A DNA stretch of 64,000 bases from Leguminivora glycinivorella. Its lineage: Eukaryota > Arthropoda > Insecta > Lepidoptera > Tortricidae. Positions 54,263 through 64,000 of this stretch are shown here, one piece after another. A program made the translations under genes and the position numbers. The DNA is taken from assembly GCF_023078275.1 (NCBI RefSeq), contig NC_062975.1:15847141-15911140 (forward strand), in the 5' to 3' direction. Within the stretch, counting starts at the first letter, position 1. Each line of letters begins with the position of its first letter. The notes beneath the pieces were generated by a model, which was given only the letters and a program-made list of their open reading frames with translations, did no database searches and had not been told where the DNA came from.

Positions 54263-55464
54263 TCTTGATGTGTCTTATCATCTTGACCGTATTGTAATTT
54301 TCACATTTTTATCATCACAACGTTGTAATACTTTAACATTTAAACATAACAAAGTATTACAAAAGCAAATATTTACGGATCTAGGATCAAATTCGTTGGT
54401 CGCTGTTTACACACACACAATGCGAGGATAGCCCGTGTAGAAACAAGGCGTCCGACCCACACAACAATAAATATTCTCGACGTTTGCGATGAAAACTCGG
54501 AGACCAAAGCGACATACGTCTTACCTCCTCGAGCTCCGGCGCGGCACTGAAATCGCAGGCGTCCGTCGCCGGTAAAATAGCGACAGGAAGGCTAGTTTTC
54601 AAAAAATTGGCAAAAAATCATGATAAAATATTATAACGACAAATGGATAACAGCAGTTTAAGCACATTGTGCAGATTATTTATATACTAAAATAACTTCG
54701 ATAACATGTAGATTTTCGGAGAAATGATCACTTGTTTCGATGTATTTTCAAGACAAAATTGAGTTCGTTTTACTTTCAATTTCTCAATTTCAAAGGATTA
54801 AATGATAAATATTGTTTAATGGGCCTTAAGTACAAGATATTTGGAACTTAAATTTACCTCATTTATGAGAGTGATCTTATCAAATTGTACATAATAAGAG
54901 CTCCGAATTCTGTGCTTCACGCGGTTTTTCCTAAACGAGCATCAGAAAAACAATCATTACTAATTGAAAAAGCTTTTTTTTTCATATGTTTTTTATTTAA
55001 CCGACAGTTAATAAGATGTTCTAACTGAAACAAGTACTTTCACTGTCTTTTAGTATGAGTAAAGTGTACAATTTTGTCGATAAATATTGTGCATTTTACA
55101 ATATATCGCCTTTTTTTGTCATAGCGCTCTTAACATTGTAAAGTTGGTAAATGAGACCAATACTCGGGCAGGCCGGAATGAAGTCGGGGAAAGGATAAAT
55201 GACTGTAAAATGGAACGGTAGCGTGCAGTAGAATGATATGTGGAAGTGACTGGCATACAGTTACATTCAATAAACGCTTTTTTTTGGAACGAATAACAAT
55301 TGAATTGAATTTAACACTAAGATATGTTACTGTTACTAACTACCAATATCGATAAAACGTTATAGGCTATACTGTTTACCCTCGGAAAAGCCATTCTACA
55401 GCATCCTCGGCAGGAAATATCTCTTAAACCGCACAGTGCTCGACCATTAAATTTAGGCTTTAAG

Positions 55465-55755
55465 CCAGTGGTGGGCAAACTTTTTTCTTTGGGGGCCAAA
55501 ATTTGAAGTAATTTGAGAGATGGGCAAATTTACACTAAAATGCATTTTTACGTTACTACAGTGCTGGCCATATCAGATATCACCAGAGATCGGATTTTTG
55601 TGCGTCATCTCATACTAAAAGTCATTAAAATGACGTAAGTCACTATTAAGAATGTCGCAAATCCGTCCGATCTCTGGATATCACACACTATTTTGAAGGA
55701 ACAGCGGCGGGCCGGATAAAATCCTTTCGCGGGCCGCACATGACCCGTAAGCCGT
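55465..55755. mobile_element. hAT-like non-autonomous element with a nested hairpin
   Basis: Left end 'ccagtggtgggcaaactttt' and right part 'gcgggccgcacatgaccc' are the familiar ends of hAT-type MITEs. A hairpin with 'ccagagatcgga' / 'tccgatctctgg' arms is inserted at about 55577-55683. Confidence 0.55.
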
Positions 55756-56217
55756 ACCTATTAGGTACTATCAGCTGCAAAAGTGCATGCCGAATTTATC
55801 AGTGAATTCATTCATAATTTCTCCATGCAGTTTTGCAGCTGATAATACCTACTCTCTTGGTTCGTGAAAGAACTCAACTCTGCGCTCGCGCATTAATAGA
55901 GACGCCGTATGGCACGATCGAGGTCGACCACGCCCCGGGCAGAATTATGCCCATGTCGGCCTCATGTAAATTCATCAAAATAACATTACCTGTTAATTAA
56001 CGATTTGATATGCAATTTAACGGCGATAGTGAGTCTATAAAACGGTTTTTAATATTGTACACGAGCCATTAAAATATATAATATCAATTTTCAGCCTTTT
56101 AATTATAATAAGTTCATTTGGCAGAACTCATCTTTGTGCTCCTAAATAGATATATAACTAATTCAAGAAGTGTAATTTCGAAGAGACAATGAAAAGTCTT
56201 ATCGTCAGTGACGCTTA

Positions 56218-56358
56218 GACAGTTTTCACATTATCAGATCCGATATCAGATGTAGGAAGGATGTCACAGGCAGATGTCAAGGATGGCGCTTTATACCTAG
56301 ATGATGATGATGACTATCGGGCCATCGGATATCGGATCGGATAATGTGAAAAAGTTCT
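56218..56358. mobile_element. Diverged second copy of the 44079 hairpin MITE
   Basis: 'gttttcacattatcagatcc' at left, 'tcggatcggataatgtgaaa' at right; a (GAT)n expansion lies in the loop. Confidence 0.7.
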
Positions 56359-56579
56359 TAGGTTAATAATTGTTTATGTTTAGGTTGTTTTCAAATTTAC
56401 CAACATGTAGGCCGAAGCGAATGACCCGACAGAGATGATCGTGGCTTATTTCACGGTCCGATGAAGATCATTTCAACCATTCCGGGAAAATTACGTTTGA
56501 TATCCGACTTAAAACCATTATGTTGCCATTCGATAAAAATAAGTGCATTCCGAAAATACTACAATAGGCTGAAAGATTA

Positions 56580-57196
56580 AAAAACCGGCCAAGTGCGAGT
56601 CGGGCTCGCGCACAAAGGGTTCCGTAGCAGCAAATATAATAAACTTATTATGTCAATTTATACACCTGCCAAAATTACAGTTAAATCAACCTATCTCAAA
56701 AACTATAAGAGATACTTTGATCAAACCAAAAATCGTTGAAAGAGTTAATTAGCATGCATCACCTCTATTTTTTTTAGAATTTTATACCCCGTAGTTATAA
56801 AAATAGAGGGGGGGACATACTTTTTACGACTTTGAGAGCTGATATCTCAAAAACCGTTCACTTTAAGAAAAATGTTTTTTAGAAAACTTTATATCATTTT
56901 AAAAGACCTTCCATTGATACCCCACACGGGTATGTACATCGAAAAAAAAATTTTCATCCCTCAGTTACATGTATGGGGGGCCCCACCCCAATTCTTTTTT
57001 TTACTATTTAGTGTCATAATTTTGTAGCGGTTCATACAACACATATTCCCATCAAATTTCATCACTGTAGTACTTATAGTTTCCGAGTAAATCGGCTGTG
57101 ACAGACGGACAGACGGACAGACGGACAGACGGACAGACGGACATGACGAAACTATAAGGGTTCCGTTTTTGCCATTTTGGCTACGGAACCCTAAAA
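56580..57196 (+). repeat. 'aaccggccaagtgcgagtcg ... gggttccg' repeat
   Basis: Starts 'aaaaccggccaagtgcgagt', contains (GACGGACA)n at 57095-57144 and ends 'tacggaaccctaaaaa'. Same superfamily as 42716 and 58089, but a different subfamily. Confidence 0.7.
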
Positions 57197-57199
57197 ACG

Positions 57200-57545
57200 A
57201 ACTGACGGAAACGGAAAGAAAGATATCGCAAAATTCTTGGATCTGTCAATAGAGATCACGGCCCGTGGAGGATTAAGGAGGAATGCTGAAATAGAGGAAA
57301 TTGAGTAACCGAATATCATGCATAACTAAATCTCACGGACTTTCCTGTTTCGGCCACCTACTAAGAATGGGAATGGGAGAGGATGGGGTTGATAAGAGGG
57401 TATCTGGGAAGACCAACTGGTAGCTGCCCAGATACCGCTGCGGAGACAGTGTGGTAGCACATCTGCGTCAGCTTCAAGCCGACAATTGGCAGGAAACGGC
57501 GCAGGTTCGGGACAAGTGACATGCCCTCGTTTTAGTTAGAAAATG
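57200..57545 (+). mobile_element. Degenerate LINE reverse-transcriptase C-terminal remnant
   Basis: Out-of-frame pieces such as SCFGHLLRMGMGEDG followed by GRPTGS recall the conserved FGHVxRM tail region of non-LTR reverse transcriptases. Several stops; a dead fragment. Confidence 0.5.
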
Positions 57546-58088
57546 AAAAACAAACCAAATAAACATTTTGGTCCAACTTGCAATTGGTGTTCGCTACAAA
57601 ATTAGGTACCTAATGTAAATACAAACGATTCGCAACAAGCATCTTGATTGTACAAATTTACAATACCAATGTAATAAGAAGAGGATGTCGCCATACCTCA
57701 GGAAACTTATTAAGTACTTTGTAAGTAGTGTTCATAATACAAAAGTACCGGACCTAGTACCTATTTATGCTTAATTAACGGCAAAAAGCGCAACCTGTCG
57801 GTTACGGTTACCTAACCGCCTATCCTTATATCTTCAACGATACTTTATAGGTGTTTGCATATTTATTTTTAACAGAAAAAATGCGAATTCACAAAATAGT
57901 TTGAAATATATATGTTTATGCGATAAAATATGTCACAAGTATCATTAAATTTCTAAGAATTGCTGAATTGTTCATGGAACTTGTCTAATTAAATAATCAT
58001 CTCTCAAAAAAATGCCTGCTTAGAGTTATGTATATGATGAAGAAGATAAATGTTCAAACACACAGTCAGACAACAAATGGTAGAAATT

Positions 58089-58634
58089 AAAAAACCGGCC
58101 AAGAGCGTGTCGGGCCACACTCAGTGTAGGGTTCCGTAGTTTTCCGTATTTTTCTCAAAAACTACTGAACCAATCAAGTTCAAAACAATTTTCCTAGAAA
58201 GTATTTATAAAGTTCTACTTTTGTGATTTTTTTCATATTTTTTAAACGGACGGACGGACGGGACGCACTTTTTTTCATTTAGGAGCGATTATTTCCGAAA
58301 ATATTAATATTATCAAAAAACAATCTTAGCAAATCCTTATTCATTTTTTAATACCTATCCAAAAATATATCACACGTTGGGGTTGGAATGAAAAAAAATA
58401 TCAGCCCCCACTTTACATGTAGGGGGGGGGGGGGGGGGGACCCTAATAAAAGATTTTTTTCCATTTTTTATTTTTGCACTTTGTTGGCGTGATTGATTTA
58501 CATATTGGTACCACATTTCAGCTTTCTAGTGCTAACGGTTACTGAGATTATCCGCGGACGGACGGACGGACGGACGGACAGACAGACAGACATGGCGAAA
58601 CTATAAGGGTTCCTAGTTGACTACGGAACCCTAA
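58089..58634 (+). repeat. 'aaccggccaagagcgtgtcgg' repeat with long G run
   Basis: Mirror of 42716-43268. Contains a G homopolymer of about 17 at 58424-58440 and (GGAC)n near 58556-58580, ending 'tacggaaccctaaaaag'. Confidence 0.75.
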
Positions 58635-58639
58635 AAAGA

Positions 58640-60550
58640 GGCAATACTGTAGTGTTGTCGCTTTCAAATCAAAGAAAGAAAATGGGACGAAAAGTCCCAT
58701 TCTGGTCCTCATCACTCATCAGGCCCTCCAGCCTAAAATGCAATCGCACAAAGGCTATAGCAGTTTAGGCTGGAGGGCGGGTCAGTAGGGGTCTAACATG
58801 CGAATTTACGAGTATGATTTTACTTAATTCTGTTTTGCTCTTTACTTAAATTCAAAATTTAAAAAAAAATCAAAACTAATCTCTGTATCCGTTTCGCCCT
58901 GTAAATATTGTAACAGACCGACATCTACAGTCAATTATTTAACGTTTTAATTCAGTTAGATAATTTAACTTTTCAATATTGAATTTCGCGCGTTATCTTG
59001 GGATTGTAGACGTGACGCTCAATTGAACGCCATCTATGAATGGTGTAGGGAACTATTAGGTCGATTCGTTTTGATTCATTGATTGCTACCCTGCGGACTT
59101 AACGTAAACATTTAAAATAAATTATTTAATCTAATCTTTGTTCAACAAAATAATTAATGATCTTCTATTTTACTGACTTTCTTATTAAAGTAATGCCGGG
59201 AGATCGATTCAATTGCGCGGGAATCTATAACCACCAATCTTATGTTAACATTGAAGATATTGACCAATCAGGACACGGTATTTTGATAAGTCCGATGAGG
59301 GATTGGTGAAAACAAGAGGGGGAAGCGGATGTAAGACCGAGTGAGGGACCGTTAAGAGAGAAGGCATAAAACAAAGGGAAAGGAGATTTTAGGGGCTTTT
59401 TCCGTCGGCAGAGCGTCGAGACAGTAGGGAATTCGGTGAGCGTTAGTTTGTAGGGAAAACGTGTATTAAGCTTGTTCGCAGATACGAGGTCAAGTTGCCG
59501 CCTTCCCATTATCGAAAAAATGATGAAAACCAACGGCTACGATGGGCGAGACATTGCATGCGGCATGTCGTGGTGGCAAGCTGAGCGTTGGCGCGAAAGA
59601 CAGCATCATGCCGCTATGAGGTTTCAAAAGAGCTACGTTTCACTGGTTCCGGGGTTACTGTGAGTGTTCAGGTTCCTTATCTATTTCCTTTACAGCACAC
59701 CATCTGTAAGATTTGGGTCACTGTTGAATAGTCTGCAGCCATGTCGGTTGAAATGTAAGTTACATAGTTAACTATGGGCGTAAATATCTACGTGCTACCT
59801 ATTATCTTCGTGAGGAATTCCAAAGACAGCGTGGCTATCTAGGCAGCTTCCACAACGACTACTTATCATTAGCGTCATGATTACTGTGAGTATTCAGTAT
59901 TCTTAAACCTGAAGGCATGCTGACCGAGACACGTCATATAGTCCTAACATGGGCGTGAGTATCTAATTGCTATCGCCTTGTGAGGGAGACTAGGACAGAG
60001 CTTGTGTCAAAGATGGACGGCACATGGTTGGGGCTTCTACATTCACGTGGGCGAGTGGAGCCACGTAAGTCTACCTACCACGAGGTGGACGTGACATTGG
60101 ATAACACTGGCATGGTACGTTAATTTAAATATTTAGTTGTTGGTTGTTATTCAACTTTGTGCATACCCATAGGTTATAATGACCGCGTACTTATTAGTAA
60201 GATCATATATTGTTCGTATGGTTTCATAGAATTCGTAGTAGCATAAACAAAACATAATGGGCGTAGTGAAAACGGAACGTAATATTTGTCTTGAATGAAT
60301 GGCGGGTAGTTCCATAGGTCACGTTAGCTTATACCTTGTATTTTGCAATAAATTAAATCTTGTTGATTGTTTTAGTTTGCCAGCTATGCTATAACGTTCG
60401 AAGTGAATATTCTCAGTTTAGTTAGATTGTTTAACAGTGTAACGGATACTTGTTTGTGTTTTGACGATTTATAAATAATATACGTGGGTCGGAGTTCGGG
60501 AACGATTATGAAGAGTGAACGTATTATTGGGTTAGTGCGTACAATCGGAG
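58640..60550. other. Intergenic DNA; hairpin at 58712-58780
   Basis: 'gccctccagcctaaa' and its complement 'tttaggctggagggc' form a hairpin at about 58723-58778. The remaining DNA has short ORFs (for example 59472-59663) without recognisable similarity. Confidence 0.4.
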
Positions 60551-60556
60551 TTGAAA

Positions 60557-60940
60557 GTAAGTCTTAAAGTCATCATTATCCTCCTTGCGTTATCTCGGCA
60601 TTTGCCACGGCTCATGGGAGCTTGGGGTCCGCTTTGACAACTAATCCCAAGATTTGGCGTAGGCACTAGTTTCACGGAAGTAAGTTTCAACGTCATCATT
60701 ATCCTCTTTGCGTTATCTCGGCATTTGCCACGGCTCATGGGAGCTTGGGGTCCGGTTTGACAACTAATCCCAAGATTTGGCGTAGGCACTAGTTTCACGG
60801 AAGTAAGTTTCAACGTCATCATTATCCTCTTTGCGTTATCTCGGCATTTGCCACGACTCATGGGAGCTTGGGGTCCGCTTTGACAACTAATCCCAAGATT
60901 TGGCGTAGGCACTGGTTTCACGGAAGTAAGTCTCAAAGTA
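60557..60940 (-). repeat. Three-unit tandem array (about 123 bp) of a SINE 3' body
   Basis: The landmark 'gtaagt(c/t)t' recurs at about 60557, 60680, 60804 and 60926. Each unit is the reverse complement of the 3' body of the SINE at 14870-15255 ('gcatttgccacggctcatgg', 'ctaatcccaagatttggc'). The repeated open frame across 60532-61002 is not a gene. Confidence 0.85.
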
Positions 60941-60944
60941 AGTA

Positions 60945-63900
60945 TGTTTATAGTAGTCTGTCCCTTATACGCGTAGAAGCTGTAGAGGAATAGTACTATC
61001 ATAAAAATCGGTCATGTATTTGCAACCTTTTTAGTATTACTAGCGATATGATTACCCGCGTGATTTTGTAATATTTACCAGGGTTTGTAGAAGTAAATTG
61101 CAATCATGTGTGTGTTATATTTGGTAATATGTTGTAGAGTAGGTGTCTATATAGTTACGTGTACAGATACGGTAGAAGTAGATAGTTCTATAAATAGCGG
61201 CAGTGTGCTTGCAGCCTTCTGGTGCTACTAGTGATTTGTTTATCTGCGTGATTTTTATAATGGGTACGACATAATTATTACATTCAATTTGATTATAGAA
61301 CTGAGTAGTGTATGTATGGTTTTCGGTGGTTTACTTAAATTGTAGATGTGTCCGATAAAGTTTTAGGTAGCGTTAAGTTGTTTCATTCAAACGTCCATAA
61401 ATTTATCAAGTAGTTACTTTAATCGTAATATCACCTAATATAAATAAACGTAAATAAATAGTACCTATAGGATTTGAAATAAACGGACGTTGTAGGTAAT
61501 TGCAATCCTTTATTTACTATATTATTTAAATTGTTTATTTCTCAAATTCTCGGTCCATGGGCGAGGAGAATCGACGAGCACATCTGTCAGCGGATTACAA
61601 GTTCTCCATTCTACCAGTGTATCGAGAGGCCTTGAGGACCCTTCTACATGGACATGCGAGTCTACATGGATGTTCCTGGGTGCTCCAGCCTGCGTCACGT
61701 TATCGTCCTCTTGGGCCGCATACAAAATACATCAGGCCAAGGTGCTCCCCGTCGGCATCTAGCCAAGGCGCCGTGACTAGGACGTGTAAATGCAAAATGG
61801 AGTATTACCGAAAACAATACAAACGGTGCGTTGGTTCTGAATTGATATTTCTCTTAATCATGATTGATTGATTTCATATTTTGTGTAAAATTTGACATAC
61901 TCCCCTAGGTCGTCATACTGAGCATAATCTAAGCCTGGATCGTGCTGTAAACGGTAATTTATTATTTATTTAATTAAGAGAAGTAATTTAATATTGATGT
62001 CCCATTTATGGTATGATTATAATTTATAATTAAATATCGAAATGATGATCACTCTAGGGTGTAAAGGTAATGCCCATATTCTTAACCATCTTATTACATT
62101 GTGCAGTATTTATAGGTTTCACGTTTTATTTTAATCGGAACTATCAAACTAAACTAATAAAATAAAATAAATAAATAGATATTATGGTACACTTTTACAG
62201 ATTAGTCCTGCTAGGTCGAAGGATTGTCTTGTGGGAACTCAGACAATGACTTATATATATAAAATATAAATACTTACATACATAGAAAATATCCCTGACT
62301 CAGGAACAAATATTTAGATATGTTATAAACACAATTATATTTCTATTTCCGGTTCACGAGCGGTTGCGGGTGCGAGCCTGATGCCATCGGCGACATGCAG
62401 AGCTTTACTACGGCGCTACGATGGGCCTCCTCTGCCACGACGGGCGTCAGACGCAAGCTTCTTTACAACGAGCTACGCGTGAGCCACTCCGTCTTCATCG
62501 TCATGAACCGTGAGATCTTCGGACAGCGGCCGTCAACCCTGACGCTATAGTCTATGCGGCGACCTAGATGATTTACTTACTTGCGTAGAATGTAACTATA
62601 CCGCGTGTTCCGAGATTTTAGGCGGGGTAGTTTTGACGTTAGGTACGTTTTATTTACTTAAATGATTAGATTGATTGCGGCGTATTTGTTTAAGATTAAG
62701 ACACGTGTTAAGCATATTTGTATATTTCCATTATTGCGGTTCAGCCACACACGTATTTATTAATGATAATTATTGATTTACATGTCTAGTCATTGACTGT
62801 GAAAGTAGACGTTTCTCATGACAAATGAAGTTATTCCTGACTCTATTATTGATATTGCGAGACCCTTTGATTATCTGGTAAAGCCATCTGTTTGATAATT
62901 AATAATATTTGACACCTACTTAATGATCATGATAACGTATTCATTTTAGATGTAAGATGTTAGGTACCATATAGTTATGTAGGCGTTTATCCAATATATT
63001 TCGTATCCGAGTTCTAATATAGCAATTCACATTTATTTCACTATAAGAACAATATTCAAATACACACGAGTACATACATAGCTTCAAGCTATCCATATAT
63101 CTATATTTCGCACACGTTAATTCAGCTTTGGCTGGTTGCGAATCATGAATAATTTGCAGTGCATTACAATGACATTGCTAAGGTGTAATGTTATATTTAT
63201 TATTAACGCATCATTCATTAAACAGATTGGCATAGATATTTATGGTCTTACGTAAAATTCAATTTCGAGTCAGCATGATTCGCAAACAGCTATTATGCTA
63301 TGAAATTCAGGAGTCATGAAATGCTATTGTGGGTGTGATATTCGATCATTCGAATTTTATACGTACCCAATTCACGTGTCATATTGAATCGTCATTTGAC
63401 TGAGACTATATTTAATACATATTTAATATAATTTTAGTACGCCCGATACGTCCATTCGAAAAGTATATTATATTTATTTACTAACTAATTTGTAGTTGTT
63501 GAAACCGGTCACAGTGGCTTTATTAAACACGTGGCTGTTTTAACAATGAGGTATTTTAGTCGTTATTGGAATTGTCCTTAAGTTGATTTATTCCAGCAAT
63601 GACAAGGTTTTGAGATTACCCATATTTAATTATTTGAATGTCGCTAAGCAACGGTTTTCATCCACGTTGATGGAATACGTCATGTGTTTTATTATAGGGC
63701 CCGTCCTAGATGTCTAATAAATGGTCAAACCTTTGGTCTGTCCTCACAGGTATATCCTGTGTATGTGTGTGTTATTAGGGGTGTCAAGTACATTGTTTGT
63801 GTAAATTTAATATTCATACAAAACGTATACATGGCGCTCCCCTCTAGGGACATGTTCCCGCTGAGGGACATGCTACGAGTGTCAGTATTGCTGCTCATCG

Positions 63901-64000
63901 GGATGTGGCGAGATCCGTATTAATGACGGCTATGTCTTTCCAGATCCTTCTGAGACGTTTATTGTCCTCACAGGACGAGAAGTTTGGGTATTTCATTTGC
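60945..64000. other. Intergenic DNA with a SINE tail and an unexplained GC-rich ORF
   Basis: A SINE tail without head lies at about 62190-62335 ('gactcaggaacaaatattt'). 62358-62550 is a GC-rich open stretch (see findings). No other gene is supported up to the window end. Confidence 0.35.
62358..62550 (+). other. GC-rich open stretch of unknown nature
   Basis: In an AT-rich region this 193-bp block is GC-rich and open in one frame to TAG at about 62548-62550, encoding for example DAIGDMQSFTTALRWASS and RKLLYNELRVSHSVFIVMN. No ATG precedes most of it and no convincing acceptor is seen. I do not recognise the peptide. It could be a 3'-terminal exon of a neighbouring gene or a transposon relic. 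Confidence 0.25.

Noticed and set aside
59472..59663. Short plus-strand ORF
   Set aside because: No recognisable domain, codon pattern or splice context.
60532..61002. 156-codon repetitive ORF
   Set aside because: It is the translated SINE-derived tandem array.

Overview
This window is nuclear DNA of an insect, almost certainly a moth or butterfly (Lepidoptera). Its genes have many short exons with GT-AG introns. The introns are AT-rich and crowded with tRNA-headed SINEs, hairpin MITEs, 5'-truncated non-LTR elements and the 'ccggccaag...gggttccgtag' repeat family common in lepidopteran genomes. One intron holds the first exon of a lepidopteran-type odorant receptor. Species was not determined.

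Three real protein genes were assembled exon by exon. (1) 1166-12731, minus: an importin-13-type nuclear transport receptor (Drosophila cadmus orthologue), 17 exons found; the terminal exon and part of exon 10 are missing. (2) 13387-26085, plus: RuvB-like 1 (pontin), 10 exons, a clean 456-residue frame equal in length to the human protein. (3) 28533-47993, minus: a secreted pancreatic-lipase-family protein with a PLAT-like domain and a long Thr/Pro/Ala-rich tail, 14 exons. Genes 1 and 2 are divergent across a 655-bp gap; genes 2 and 3 converge at 26-28.5 kb. The right quarter (48.1-64 kb) has no gene I can support and is dominated by repeats, including a 2.4-kb palindromic array of ~100-bp units.

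The most unusual feature is a set of 'exon echoes'. In at least eight exons of the importin-13 and lipase genes, the 3' half of the exon plus its splice donor and about 20-30 bp of intron is repeated in tandem (units roughly 120-155 bp) and is decaying. In all eight cases the copies lie on the 3' side of the exon. I propose that duplications starting inside an exon and ending in the following intron are tolerated because the downstream copy has no acceptor. RUVBL1 shows none.

Three coding joins are off by one base: importin exon 11, lipase exon 6, and the importin exon 4/5 junction. A LINE sits where the 5' half of importin exon 10 should be. Either this haplotype of the importin gene is damaged or the assembly carries indels; RUVBL1, which is perfect, argues against a uniformly high error rate.
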